Shown: positions 47,601 to 60,370, counted from the stretch's first letter. The stretch is DNA of 64,000 nucleotides from Nissolia schottii (GCA_003254905.1 QANU01019398.1:186001-250000), one strand, 5' to 3'. Translations and numbers: made by a program. Notes: generated from the letters alone by a model not told the origin.

Positions 47601-50600
47601 AGACTTCATACCTGCACTTCCAGGGATGTTCCATACAACAACTCCTCATGCTCAATAAGACGTTGATGAAGAGTATGGTAATGATCCATGTCAAATTTGA
47701 CTATAGGTTCTGTTTGAACTTGCAATCCTGCTAATTCCGTCAAAACATAGGACGCCATGACTTGTCCAAATATTGCAGGAATGGTGCCTAAAACCGGTAT
47801 AATACGGACCCTAAAACCTGGTACTATCTGGCAAGAGAATTCAAGAAGTCAGAAATTCAGAATGCATAGCCAGTGCCTCTAAATGTTGTGACAACCAATG
47901 AGAAACGGTTACAAAACAATGGAAAACTTTAAGCTTTGTGTTTATGATAATTAAACAGTTACATATTTTATATGTATATAACATAGCAATATAGGTCTAT
48001 CCTAACCTGGTAATCTGAAGGGTTTTCCTCCTCTCCACTTGGACCCTTAAATGGAAGCAGCTTAGCTTTAGGTTTCTCTAAAGAAAATACAACAGGGATG
48101 CCACCTTCAATGCCGTGATCTTTCCTCAAACGATGCCTTACCTACATAGGTATGATTGCTTAAGAGAGAGTTGTATGCCTATTACCTTATGTTAATAATA
48201 AGAAATTAAGAACAGAGAAAATCATAGTTGAAAGACGAAGGCAATTGGTTCTGAACTAGCTGCTACCTAATTGAAAATTGAAGATGTTGAGAATAAAACA
48301 TGTGGCTGAATGTATTTAGCCATCTATGGTTAGTGTGTAGCTTTGGGAGTATAAGAGTCTTGGGAAATAGACTAGCATCAATTCGTGAGTCTTGAAACTA
48401 GGTATGCATATATTCCCTATTGCACTATGTATAGTGCTGATGGGTTCCAATGTATTCATCTATTCAATCTATTGAATCCAAGTTATTCTTCTACACACTA
48501 TTGCTACACTCCTCCCCCTTTTATCTTCCCACAAATTCAACAGAGGACACATTTTAAAATTATATTTGTCAATCTTTAAGCACACAAGTGCACCTATCTA
48601 CAAGCATATCCACTTATATTTATAAATTGCAACCAGCATATAGCGTGGAAAGGCAAGACAATAGTGTACATTTAAGATAATCAAGATTTTAGGGCGTATA
48701 TCTATAGGAGGGAATGAAAAATTGTGTTAAACTGATAAAACAATTAATATATATGATTTAAAATTCGAAAAGAATACAATCCAAAAGAAACATAAATGGG
48801 AACGTTACAGATCGAGACAATGGATCATTAGTTGACTCTCTAAGATCAGCAATGCGTATTCTTGTTGGATCAGCTCTGGCACCTGCCCCAGTGGCAGATA
48901 AAACCTTCAAACCTCTTTGTACACATGCAGCAAGTAATGCCACCTATTGCATATGAAAAATCAAGCAATTGAAAGTTCAAACTCATAACAGCCAGATATC
49001 TTACTATGAACCACTGCCAATATAGAGTTTTTTTCTATCAAGCCTTCCAGGTCACATTGGCGCACACAAATATAAGTGATCCAATGTGTAAAATTCATAT
49101 ATGCATCTAAAAATTTTGCATTTTTTAAGCTTAGAATCTAAATCATTGACAATTGTTAAACAAGAATCATGAGCAACAAAGTATAAGAACCCTCTTAAAC
49201 AGGGGTGTGTGGGATACTGGTATTTCTATGCACATAAAGAATGATAAAAAACAGCATGGACTTATATCAATTTAAACAAAAACAGGGAGTAATTTTTAAA
49301 GGATACCTTTGTATCAATGTTATCAATACAGTCCAAGACAAAGTCAGGGCAGCCTGAGAGAATTTCTTCTTCAGTAGATGAATCATATAGTAGTACTTTT
49401 GCATCTATTTGGCACTCAGGAAAGATAGATAAGAAATGCTCCTTAAGGCACTGAGCTTTTGGGATGCCAACATCTGCTCTTGTTGCAACAGCGTGTCGAT
49501 TTAGTGATGAAAGAGAAACCTTCTCATTAATAAATAAATAAGTACAAAAATTGTACAGAAAATCTATATAAATTCTAAAGCATGCAAATTTTGACACCAA
49601 ATGTCATTACTACTTTATCTTCATATTCCTTTGTTTGACTAAATCCAACTTATTATTATTGCTCCCAAGATTTTAGACATGAGCTTCACAAGTCAGTATT
49701 AATGCACTACAGAACAAACAACAAAAAAGGCTTGTAAAGATCAACATCTGATGTGACCAGAATAACTTTAAAGTACTATTCATGATCATGATACTAAGAA
49801 GAAAAACAACCAAGTGACATCAACTTAATTCCAATCAGAACTTCAGTCAAATTGTTAAACTTCAGTCTATAAAATTTGCATCTTTGATCTGTACATTATT
49901 ACGTTCCAATAGATAAAACTTATATATCACAGTATGCTTCTGTATTATTTAAGTCACATAAAATACAGGATGACTTGCCAAAATGAAGAAAGAAAGATCC
50001 AAGTAACATTAAAGAGACGTGACATTAGCGTTTCACAAGGTAACACATTTAGAATTTTCCTGTTAGTCAGTGACATCAAAATCTTCAATGATGACAACTT
50101 AGAAGTGCCAAATGTTTTAGGTAAGAGCTGTAGGGAATTCGGGAGAGATTTGGGCATGAACAGGTTGAGATTCCCATGATAGTACATAAACCAATCAGAC
50201 CATGAAAGAAATACCCAAAAAGAAAACACATCAAAACCCAGAAACGAACAAAGGAAGAAAAATTAAACATTGCCAAGGGGGGAATTGGTCACATAATGAA
50301 CCTGGTCAAAGTCCACAAGAAGAAGCCTGCCAACCCCTGACCTCAAGAGCATAGATGCAGCGTGACTGCCAACCCCTCCAAGACCAATAACCACAACATA
50401 TGATGCAGTCACTTTTTGCTGAGACTCAAAGCCAAAAAACTGAATGTTCCTAGTCAAAGCATAAAAGTTCCACCCCAGAAAAATGTAGATTAGTAGACAT
50501 GCAAAAAAAAGTAGATATATCAAAAGAGTGCCAGACTGCCAGCCATGTATACCCAAGTCAAGTCCTGTCTAGAGTAAGCAAATGTAATATGAATGTATCA

Positions 50601-52319
50601 AAAAAAAGGAATTTAGACATGGCAGGTGATGTATTGTTAGTCTCAAACATCAAAGACAAGAAAACTCCAGCCATGCCGCACCAACTATAGTACAAAACCC
50701 CTAAAAGAAATTATCTGTCCAGTCAGCTCAGCCACATCACGCTAGCCATAAAAACATGCCACAAATCTATGCAATAACTAAACAGTGATCCCTCAAAATT
50801 AAGAAGTCATATCACCTAAACTTGAATATTACACATTATAACAAGGGCAATGACATTTCATTGGCTATCCAATTTGGTGGGACACAATGTAGATTGTAGA
50901 CATGTATTGATATGCAAGGCACATCATTACCAGCCTAAATTAAAATCATCGACAAGCGAACTAACATAATTAGATCTAAGAATTAATGCCAAGCATATTA
51001 ATGCATAAGTGCTGACACTGTCCCATAGTCTAATAGAAATAAGATTGCAGGTGCATAGAGCATGTTTCACCAATTAATTGAATAGTATAAAACATTTCAG
51101 AGAAAATATCAAACTAATTGGCAACAATTTGCAATATGCCAATACCTAGTCAAATGTTCGGAAACAATGTCATCTTTCAGCAGATCATCATTAACCACTT
51201 TATCATTCTTGTTTCCAGCAATAGTGCAACCCTCAACACCTGTATGAAACACGAAGTCCGCCACAGCCACTTAAAAGGATACACAGAACAACATTCTTAT
51301 GATGTGAAACTAGGATTTAGATATACAAAAGTATTAGTCACGTATCAAAAGTAGTTTAATGGTGACATCATATTTACAGTGTTCTTTAACCTAGGTGTAT
51401 GATCCAGCTGCAAAAAGGTAGGCTAAGATTGTGACTTGTGAGCTATAACAGGTAATTAACACCCCGTTCTTTCAACCCTCCAATCACCTCATGAACTAAA
51501 TCTTAATAAGAATGACTGAACTAAAAGAAATATATTTAAGAAATTATCTTATATATGCTGAGGGTTTTCTTTTTCTACTCCTTTGGTAACCATATAGTGC
51601 AGTACAAGAGTCACATGATACAAGGGAATACATTGTTCACTATCATCACTTAATTTCGATGCATCCAGCGATGCTACATCCCTGGCACCCAAATATTAGC
51701 ATTTCCAAAATGCTTGCCCATATTGATGAGCATGTCAATAAAACTCAAATAACCTCATATTTTACAATTTTGGTTTTAAAAAAAACGATCTTCATCTTAG
51801 GGAAACACGAAGGGCATCATTCAAAAGCAGGAATAGATAGAAACTTACCATTTAAATCAGTAGTATTCTTACTGCACTCTCGTACACCTCTTCTGCAAGC
51901 ACCACAATATACATTCAGCACAATCCAAAGTACAAAGAAAACTTCAAAGACCTAACCGGAAAAAACCTCCCTTGAACACCGCATAAAGATTAAAAAAAAT
52001 AGTTGAATAAACTGATCCAATGAAACCCACCACGTTCCCTGAAGCTCTCAACTAAGTCAAAGTTTCAATTTCTTTATTTGGTGGGTTTGCAGCAGCAACC
52101 GGAGTATCAGCATTTTACAAATTAGGGGCAAGCAATAGTTGGGTGCATGAAGGTGCAGTTAGTTTTGAACATGGTTCATCATGAGAATAAAAAGATCGAA
52201 GAGGTACTCACTCACTTATGATTTTTGTGAAGTTGAAGGAGCCTGAGAAGGAAGATGGTAGATACAGAGCCCAAGAGAGCACCGGCTCCAACCAATGCCA
52301 TGTATTTGCCTCTCTCCAT
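44633..52319 (-). CDS. tRNA threonylcarbamoyladenosine dehydratase (TcdA/Tcd1-like, E1/ThiF family), 11 exons
   Basis: Minus-strand coding exons in order: 52319-52216, 51892-51849, 51239-51146, 50449-50302, 49519-49307, 48943-48809, 48141-48007, 47827-47612, 46825-46701, 45439-45382, 44749-44633. All junctions are GT/AG and in phase, giving 462 aa. Exon 1 encodes a hydrophobic N-terminal segment ([20 protein letters not shown]), a probable membrane anchor. The ThiF/E1 nucleotide-binding motif GLGGVG is at 103-108, the strand end DFDQ at 127-130 with following SLNRH, and the CIDNIDTK motif at 194-201. The C-terminal part continues through [18 protein letters not shown] and [20 protein letters not shown]. 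Family members use ATP to dehydrate t6A to cyclic t6A at position 37 of ANN-decoding tRNAs; yeast homologues sit on the mitochondrial outer membrane. The order matches Arabidopsis At5g37530-type proteins. Introns 9 and 10 hold MITEs. Confidence 0.93.
44818..45000. mobile_element. Small MITE in intron 10 (family also at 60371-60495)
   Basis: The left side reads CATCCTGAGATAGGGGAGAC and GGACACGGGGACAGAGACC; the right side has GACACGTCTCTACTGTCTC and GTCTGTGTCTTTTCTGTCC. The inverted words and the shared GACGC/GTCTCTACTGTC core match the copy at 60371-60495. Exact ends and target duplication are uncertain. Confidence 0.5.
45813..45914. mobile_element. Foldback MITE, about 102 bp, intron 9
   Basis: Nearly the whole element is an inverted repeat. 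GTTGGGTTTAGGAGGAGAAA on the left pairs with CCCCTCTTAAACCCAAC on the right, and GGTTTTGGAG pairs with CTCCAAAACC around a short loop. TAA flanks it at 45810-45812 and 45915-45917, the target type of PIF/Harbinger (Tourist) MITEs. Confidence 0.65.
45918..46604. mobile_element. Tourist-like (PIF/Harbinger) MITE, 687 bp, intron 9
   Basis: Terminal inverted repeats GGGTGCGTTTG and CAAACGCACCC are perfect over 11 bases. TAA flanks both sides (45915-45917 and 46605-46607), the PIF/Harbinger target. Longer imperfect symmetry (gaattacaaatcaattatca and ttgatttccaataattcc) continues inward. The interior is homopolymer A/T-rich and non-coding. It abuts the smaller foldback element and shares its TAA. 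Confidence 0.8.
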
Positions 52320-52548
52320 ATTTCTCTCTCTCTACCTAAAACACAAACACCAAATTTCAGGTTCCTGTTTTACAAAAGGGGAAACCTTCCGGGTTGGGCC
52401 ATTGGGCTTCTCTTTCCGGGCCATAACAATCAAGTCGGGTCAATACCCTATTACCCCATTCATCAATTGGATTATCATTTTTCAAAATAAAAAAATAAGA
52501 AAATCTCTCACTGCAAGGTTCGTTCCTTTTGATCCAAAGAACAGGTTG
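52320..52548. promoter_or_regulatory. Bidirectional promoter between TcdA-like and ZNF830-like genes
   Basis: The two start codons face away from each other across 229 bp, so both 5' leaders and both core promoters must lie here or overlap the genes. Two site-II-type motifs, TGGGCC (52395-52400) and TGGGCT (52403-52408), sit near the middle, with a related CGGGCC at 52418-52423. Such motifs are known binding sites for TCP factors in promoters of housekeeping and organelle-related plant genes. A CT-rich tract (ctctctctct) lies beside the TcdA-like start. No TATA box is obvious. Confidence 0.7.
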
Positions 52549-55500
52549 ATGGATGCGCAAGCTAAGAAGAAGGCGCTGTTTCGCGCTAAATTGAATGCAC
52601 AGAAGAAAGAAAAGCGCATAGATTCTCCCCTTGTAAGGTTCGTGCACCTCAATCCCCAGTTTGTAACTGTAATAATGGATTAAATTTTCTCTTATCTTTC
52701 GCCGACCTCGGTTGTCTTGGGTTTCTTCGCAAATTTTGCATATAGAATTGTGTAGTTCGTTAGACCCATTGTGCTGCTTTTGGGTACATAAAAAATGTCA
52801 CTTTAGTCCTTGAACACCTTCTGCATATGAATTGAGTTGTGCCTATTTGTTGGCTTGGTTAATTTTCTGATAGTGTATGTAAGACCCACACACACTCCTG
52901 TTAATTTATGATCTGCAACTCTGATCATAGCTACTCACGTGCTTCTCTGTGCTTGTTACTTGTTATGCCATTCCTTTTTCTTGTCTCTGCTGAATTTTTT
53001 TTTTTAATTATTGTTTTTTTTTATTGTATCTTTGTGTGTGTATCCGTATAGGTATAATGAAGTTGATCAACCTGTTTGCCGGGTTTGCGATGTTGTTCTG
53101 AAGTCCGAGTCTATATGGGATGCGCACCAAATCTCTCGTAAGCATCGTGAGGTGATGATGTTTATGGTTTCATTTATGTTATGCATAAGCAGTTTCATAA
53201 TTAAGCATCTCTTGATGATCTTATTATAATTTTTTTTCCTTCTTTTTTTTATGATCTTATTATACCGAGTTACTTGTTGTGGCTTGTGTCCTTTTTCCAT
53301 TTGTTTCACAATCTCGCCTTCATCCCCTAGATGAGTTTAATGCAATAGATCTGATATTGTGATTATTTTGTGCAGGCAATAAGTAACCTTAAAGCTAATG
53401 CAGCTGGATTAACTCAGCATAACAATGCAAAGCCTGTCACCGATAACAAGCTTCTCAAGGCTAAGCCTGAACAACCTTCAGAATCACAATCCAAACTGCC
53501 TCAATTTTCACAAGAAATGCCTAAAGCTCAGGCATCATCTGTCCTTCCACCAGATTTTTTTGATGACAGTGATGCAAGAAAGAAAAGATCAGGTAAGTAT
53601 TGGTTTAGAAAAATGATGCTGTATGCGTATACTCGTTTTGCACATTCAGACTTGCACATACTGGCCTTCCATTTTTTTCTTGGAATTTCGGCACGTTTTT
53701 CATTACTTAAATAATGGGAAATTTTCTCATTCATTATGCGCATTTATGTTCTTATTCAGAGTTAGACAACAGGATTTCATCTCTTGACCCTTTTGGGGTG
53801 CTTTTGTTGTTTTGTGAAAATCCTTTGTCCAATTTGTAGCTCATTAGTTAAAGAGAACTACTTTCCATCTTGATAAATCCCTTCTATAAGTCCCAAGCTC
53901 TCTCTAAGGCCTAATCTCTTATTTGGACTGGGGATGACAATTTTACCCCACAAGTTGGGGATCCCCGCAGGGATTGGCCCATTTTGGGCCCCGAGGTTGG
54001 GACTTTTACCTGCGGGGACCGGGATGGGGATAAATTTCCCCGAGGCAGATTCAGGGTCAAGGACGGGGAGTACACTCTCCGTCTGCAGGATCTCTATATA
54101 TACAAAATTACTGAAATGCCCTTCTATCTATGCATATAAATGTGTTTTTTAATAATTTCCACATTAAATTATTATATTATTTTAAAAACTAAAAGAAATA
54201 CCTTACCTTCTTTACTCAAATACCAAAAAACTGTAAACAAAATGTGTCGCCTCCATACCCTAACCTCAGTCTCCTCCCAACAGCACCCTTCTCTCACTCC
54301 TGGTCTTTCACAGCCGCCTCGTCCGAAAACCAGTCACACTGCAGCTCACTGGCCGCCTCCTCAGACCCATACCTCCACCCTTGTCCCGCGAGCTGCATCT
54401 TCACGAGTACAACAGCGTCATTGCAAGCAGCACCTCGGCATGGTAGTGCTCAAGACTCTGCTTGACCACTCTGACTGCATCACCTTCTCCTAACCTCTGC
54501 AGCTCAACTTCACATCGCGAACTCGTCTTTCCTCCACCACACAGTTAGTTAGTGACGTGTTGCTGAATGAACTCGAGCACAAGCTTGAACCTTCCATGTT
54601 TTCAATTATTTGGGATCCTTGCGGGGAGTCAGGAACAGGGTCAGGGGAAAAAAAAGCCCACGGCAGCGATCAGGGACAGAGTCTGAGGTGCTTGATAGAA
54701 TTAATACTAATGAGTAATGACACATTGTTGCCTTTCTAGAAAGGCACGTTCCCTAATTTGCGTGCTATGTGTGATGCTTGTTCAAAGGTGGTCCCTCGTT
54801 GGTTCTCACATTGTTTTGATTTTGTTTCTTGATGGAATTACTAGAAGCCTTTTTACTGAATCCTGGGTTTGCTCTATATCCTTGGACCAATTTTTGGTTC
54901 CTTCCGGTAGTGGTCTTGATAGAAGCAAAAAAGCACTAACACAGACACAAAACACTACACAACACGTGACACGGCAACACACCAATTTTAAAATTTTACA
55001 GGACAAAGACAATATATATATAGGTATAAATTAAATATTTATAATAGTTTCATAATATTTTCATTGATATCAAACTACTAATTTTTTATACTTTCCAAAC
55101 TCCTTTCGAAATATATGGAACATTTAAGATATTTTCATGTGTTAATGCTTGTTAATTTTCTAAGGGTCCATATTATTATAAATTATTTAGTATTTAAAAT
55201 ATTTTTTACTCTGACACGGGACACAACTCAAAAAACTTTCGGATATAGTTCAGGCACACTTGGACACCGCTAACCATGAATTTTTTATTTCGACACTTTT
55301 GGACACGTGCGACACGTGTGTCAAATGAGTGCCTTAGTGTGTCGGTATTCGCAGTGTATCGGACACGAGGACATGACGGTCTCACGAAGTGTCCGTGCTT
55401 CTTAGGATAGAAATAAAAAGGATAGATGTTTCTGGCAATGTTCAATCCACGCTACGATTTGGCATTATGCTCCTATTTTTAAGGATTGTATTTTGGCTCA

Positions 55501-57332
55501 ACAACTAATTCACAATGAACAAAATGTTTTTTTCAGTCAGCTTGTACTGGATATATCCCATTGGTGCTTTAGCTTGCCTTGAGATTTCTTGTTGCTAAAT
55601 CATTACATGTTTAATGATAACATTTGTTGCAAAAATCGTGTTAACTTAGCTTTTCTTTCATTTGTCTTCCAGGAAAGGACTTGGTGGACTCTGATTCAGT
55701 AAGAAAAGTGGGGGTGTCTGCTCAAAATCAGGTGTTGAACTTGGAGCAGGAGAAAGGCCATTTTGATGGCACTAATGCTGCACAGTCAAAGGTTAGTCAA
55801 GCAACAACAGAGATTAGGCAGACCTCAGCGAAAACTTCTGATGCAGAGATCAAGCAAGTAAAAGGGGCTTTGCCTGAAGGCTTCTTTGACAATAAGGAAG
55901 CTGATTTGCGTGCACGTGGCATAAAGCCTGTGAAGCCAGATGTCAAGTAGGTTCCACTTTATGTTGTTCTTGCATCTGCCAGATTGCTGCTCCGTTTTAT
56001 AGTCATGAATTTGGTTTCATGGAATAAAGACAGCAGAAATATTAGACTGTTGCGGCCGATGATATATTGCCCACATAAAGTAAAGAAGACAAACAGTGAA
56101 ATTTGTTAGCTTTTATCTGATTTTATCAATTCGAGTTCGAGTTTTGAAGTACACTTTAAGAGAACAGAAACAAGACTAATTCATAACACTATTGTTATTA
56201 TCACATCCTTTAATAGCCTTCGTTGGTTTCTTGTTAGTCTTTTTAATCAAATAAATCTATACTAATAGATAAAGGTGATTCAATGGATGACTGTTTTTGG
56301 TCTCTCTAAATTGTTTTTAATTTTTCTTTCAAGTCTGTATATAGTTTTTTCTATTATTGATTCCATTTTGAAGTCCATAAGCTATGTAGCTTATTTTCAC
56401 ATACCAACATAGTACTGGCCACGTTTCCACGTTCAGGGGAGTGTTGGTTAGTGTGAGGGACGGGAGGAGGAGTGGGGGAGTTTATTTATATTTTTAACCT
56501 TTTCTTGTGCTCTATTTTTGGGTGCTTAGGGGGGAGTATATTTATACATCTATACATTACATGTTCAATTTGTTCAATACTTGACAGGCACGGAGTGCTG
56601 TCAAGGCCACTAGTAAAGGGATAATGTGCGAGTCCATGTTATTGCTTGGTATTTAGATTATTAATGCTGCATTGAGAACCTCATGTTAATAATTGGCTCT
56701 GGGAAAACTTCTGTTGTATTCAGTTTTATTGAAGAATATTTATTTTGGTTAAGCGGAATGGAACATAGAATGATATTTGATATATTTAATCCTTTATTAG
56801 AGACGAGTACAAGGAATTCGAGAAGTTGATTCAAGAAGACTTGCAGGAGGTGGATGACCGATTGGAAGAAGAAGAGGTGATGCTCATTATTTTCCTTTCT
56901 GCTATATGCTTAGCCATGACTTTTTTTAATCCTAAGATAGCTATGCACTACAAATATGAGATATGATCAAAATGTTTGTCATTATGCAGATTGATGCTGC
57001 TGAAATGATAGAGGAAGCTGAATCTGTAGAGCAAAAGTATGTTTAGCTGTATTATACTTCAATACTTTCTTTTTCTTAGCTTGCTCTGCTCTGCTGCCTG
57101 TACTCAAATTATCTTGCGGCCCCTCAATATCTTTTTACTTTTCTTCAGGACCTTCAGGGAGAGAGTGGAAATGTTGAAGAAGAGGAGATTAGAGCTGAAG
57201 GCTGCAAAGTCGGCGAAGCATAGTAAAACTTCGGAGGTTGTAACCAAGGAGCCTGAACACAAAGAGTCATCCAGCGATGACGACGATGGTGGCGAGAATT
57301 TTGCTGTGGACTGGAGAGCACAACACTTGTGA
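52549..57332 (+). CDS. ZNF830-like C2H2 zinc-finger protein, 7 exons
   Basis: Plus-strand coding exons: 52549-52637, 53052-53151, 53376-53592, 55673-55946, 56801-56876, 56990-57036, 57149-57332. All are GT/AG and in phase, giving 328 aa. The N-terminus is basic (MDAQAKKKALFRAKLNAQKK). A single C2H2 finger has Cys39, Cys42, His55 and His61 (C-X2-C-X12-H-X5-H), spelled CRVCDVVLKSESIWDAHQIS then RKH. Two copies of an LP..FFD motif follow (LPPDFFDDSD near 121 and LPEGFFDN near 210), each before a basic or RARGIKP segment. The C-terminal third is a charged probable coiled coil (YKEFEKLIQEDLQEVDDRLE) ending in an acidic SSDDDDGGENF. This is the architecture of human ZNF830/CCDC16 (OMCG1), a nuclear protein of pre-mRNA splicing complexes; the plant role is inferred. 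Intron 3 (2.1 kb) is enlarged by transposons. Confidence 0.93.
53929..54690. mobile_element. GC-rich hAT-like element remnant in intron 3
   Basis: The left end TGGGGATGACAATTTTACCC is followed by dense GGGGATCCCCGC, GCGGGGACCGGGATGGGG and CCCCGAGGC words, typical subterminal sequence of a common plant hAT group. A second cluster (GGGATCCTTGCGGGGAGTC) lies near 54611-54630. The expected right terminal repeat is not visible, so the element looks incomplete. Between the clusters is C/T-rich sequence of unknown origin with short frames lacking any recognised domain. Confidence 0.5.
54925..55405. mobile_element. Non-autonomous hAT-like element in intron 3 (481 bp)
   Basis: The direct repeat GATAGAA lies at 54918-54924 and 55406-55412 (7 of 8 bases if extended one base left). 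Ends are imperfect inverted copies: left GCACTAACACAGACAC, right GTGTCCGTGCTTCTTAG. The right side is rich in GGACAC/GTGTCC words. A related, more decayed copy is at 43425-43790. It lies in the host intron, away from splice sites. Confidence 0.65.
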
Positions 57333-59640
57333 TTGGTAACTACAATTTGCTATTAGCTTGAATTCCAAACCTGGAGTATTCATACCTCATTTTGTATGTA
57401 CAACAATTTTACTCATCATCCTCTTGTTTAAGGTCTCAGCTAATTTCATTTTTCCTGAATCTGCTTAGAACGTTGGACATAGATGCTCCTTATTTTATTT
57501 GGTGCTGGATAGGACCTAACGTATAAGCTTGGCTTTAGATGTGAATTACTACCCTCCATCAGCAAAGAAGTTCTTAAGGAGGTTGAGAAATCCATCCTTG
57601 AAATAGAAAACTCGTTTAATTTTGCCTCTGAATTTAACTATATGAGAACAAGATTTGGGGGATCAATTCTGTTAAATTCAATGATTAGATTGTATGTGTT
57701 TTGTTACATGGTAAATCTAGGATTCTAATTGTATGTGTTTTTCAATTGAAGGACAAATTTGTTACATACCGAATTTTTCAAGAGCGAAATTGTGGTTTTT
57801 CTCTTAATTAAAGTCTACTATCTTTTTTTTTTTTTGGTCGGAAGAAAAAATCTACTATCTCATGTGATTAACATTATAGTAACACTATTTTTCTCTTAAT
57901 TAGAGCAATGCCCAAAGCCAACTTGACTTTGAGGCCAGTGATCAGAGGTGCTAAACCAAAAAAAGCATGCAATCCAAACCGAAAGCAAAGTTTCTATTAA
58001 TAAGGGAGAGAAGTGCAGTCATGTCTAAATGAACCAATTCTTCAATCCAAATATAAAAACCACTGGTTCTCATATTAAAAATAAAAATAAATAGATTAAT
58101 TTAGTATAGACGATTTTTCTCTTCAAAACTGAATCACTGCAAACAGATATTACCCCATTATTGACAACGTTTCCTGAGCAAAAATGTAGTTCTTAAAAGT
58201 CGTAGACATTAGAGAATATGTCTAACAAACAGGGTATTCAACCTTCCTTCTCACTGATTTAGGGATCATGACACAATTTTTTTCATTTGTATAATATAAT
58301 AATATCTCGATATATAACTCGGGCATTAGATAATGTTAAGTCAATGGCGCTCCACTAATTAATCTTGTCTTAACCAAACGTATCTGTTCATAGCCAGATA
58401 GATTATACAATATTTGCTTCAACGGCTCAACGCAATTTTGAAGTGTCTCTCTCTCTCTCTCTTTCTCTCTCTGGTACATGTTTTACGCGAGATGAAATCA
58501 TGAAAATAACGTGCAGAATTCTTAATTCAACGCGTGTTAATGAAGTTCGCAACATTGATCCAGTTATATGATTCTTGATATATATTTTTGTTTTGATACA
58601 GATTGCATATACAGCAGCCGCAAACAGCTGTTGATTATAGAAATAAAGAAATAGAAAAAAATAAAATAAAATAAAATAAAGGTAACGCTATGTAGCTAGA
58701 ACTATTTGATACAATTTGTCAACAAGTTATGGTGGGGAGATAAATTAAAGGAGTGAAGACGAGTCATTCATCTACATATTTCTGATAAAAATTCAGGCTA
58801 GTCATTATAATTTTTCAAAAATGAAAAAGAAGAGGAAATTTAATGATCAGTAATGTGCCAATGCCAACTCACCAATGTTTCCGCAATTTTAATTGGTTTT
58901 TCTGGAGTGGCTAAATATTGCTGACTAGTGATTCAATGACTCAGTAATTCAAACCTTTGGATGATGCATATATTAAATTTTTTCCCCAAGTGGTAATTGA
59001 TCAGAACACAATTACATGTACATATTAATATATAATATTTTTTTGGTCAATCCAACCAAAGAAATGTGTACTGTATTTTATTAGCTGCTAACGCCAAGTT
59101 GCTTTTGGTGACAGAAATTAAAGCCCCTTAAGCAATGACTGTGACATTACAAAGTTTTTAATTAATCAATTGCGAACTGTGTTTCTCAACCGTGAATATA
59201 TTATAAAGCATTAAAATGTTGAACCTTTTTGGTTCGTAGTACACGAGAAGCTATAACTCACCCTCTACCTCCAAATCTAAATCGAATATTTTCGTTGGAA
59301 TAAATAATGTTTTTTTTTTTAATTTAGCTACATGCTTGGAATTGTTTATTAGTATCGGTATCGGTATTCATTTTGCTTACACGAGGAAATTTTTTTACGT
59401 GAGTTGGAATTAAAATATAAAAAAAAAAATCGTTAAAAGACCTTTATATTTTTTAAAAACCTCAATCAGATTGACTCCTAGTAATAAAGTATAAATGCCA
59501 TTAATTCCATTGCGAAAACAAGTATATATTTTTTCTTGATTCAGTATACATTTGGTTAACAATGAAAATTGAATCGGTTCAAATTAAAACAAGTTTACAG
59601 TTATATCAACATTAATAGATGCATAATGTAGAACATTTGG
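57333..59640. other. ZNF830-like 3' region and AT-rich intergenic sequence
   Basis: The first ~450 bases probably hold the 3' untranslated region. The remainder has no supported gene; it includes a CT repeat at 58444-58472 and an A/T-rich pentamer run (taaaa) near 58660-58680. Confidence 0.5.
58444..58472. repeat. (CT)n microsatellite
   Basis: CT dinucleotide run with one TTT interruption. Confidence 0.85.
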
Positions 59641-60370
59641 TTAATTAGGTGGTGCTTGGAACCTTGCGGCTATCAGTTTGATGCGTGTGGTGCAGCGATT
59701 TTCTAAGTATGTGGTAAGCATGCAACAGTGGTGGAGAGTTATACTTAGTGGCCTTCTGAAAAATGTGATAAGCTTTGGGTGTGGAGATCTATACGTTTGG
59801 CGGCGAGGAGACCCAAAACTTTCCCTAATAACCCCCCAAACCCTAAGGGACCAGAAAGAACTAAAGAGATAAAAGATCAACTAGGCATCCTTGCTACAAT
59901 AAGCTCTCCAAGCAGAGGAGCTTGATCATTCCCATGGGAGCTTCGTTGGAGGGTCAGAACCGTTCACCCTCTTCAAATCTAGTCTCAAGTGGTTTTCCAA
60001 TAATCATTAACATCACAAATCTCAAATCAAGTGTACAAACCCATAATCTATTGTTTTATGCTTTAAAGCAAATCTTGTTAATTTTTTGGTTTAAACCAAT
60101 CTCTCTCCAAGGAAGGTTGATTTAAGGGGGTTTTAATGAGGCCAAACCTTTTTTTTTTTAGATAAGTAATATTTCATTATTGAGATGGCTTGAACCCAAA
60201 AGGGCAAGCAAGTGCATCATGAGGCCAAACCTTTACCAGTTTTTTTAGTTTTTTTTTATAAGTTCATTTTGAAATTTGTTTCTGAATTTTTCTTTTTGTT
60301 GAGACTCTCTGAGCCCTTCTAAACTTGTATTGGGAAAAAACTTGAATGTACAAATTTTATGAGTAAAGCT
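59641..60370. other. Intergenic sequence of unclear origin
   Basis: Positions 59641-59880 are less AT-rich and open in several frames, but nothing resembles a known protein. A T-run plus agataagtaatatttcatta at 60150-60180 resembles the reverse-oriented tail of a LINE or SINE and is similar in style to 4290-4335. Confidence 0.4.

Noticed and set aside
49934-50276. Open frames on both strands between TcdA-like exons 4 and 5
   Set aside because: They lie in intron 4, and the flanking exons join in phase without them.
52255-52683. 142-codon frame spanning the intergenic promoter into ZNF830-like exon 1
   Set aside because: The conserved protein starts at the ATG at 52549. The upstream part overlaps the other gene's first exon on the opposite strand and lacks similarity.
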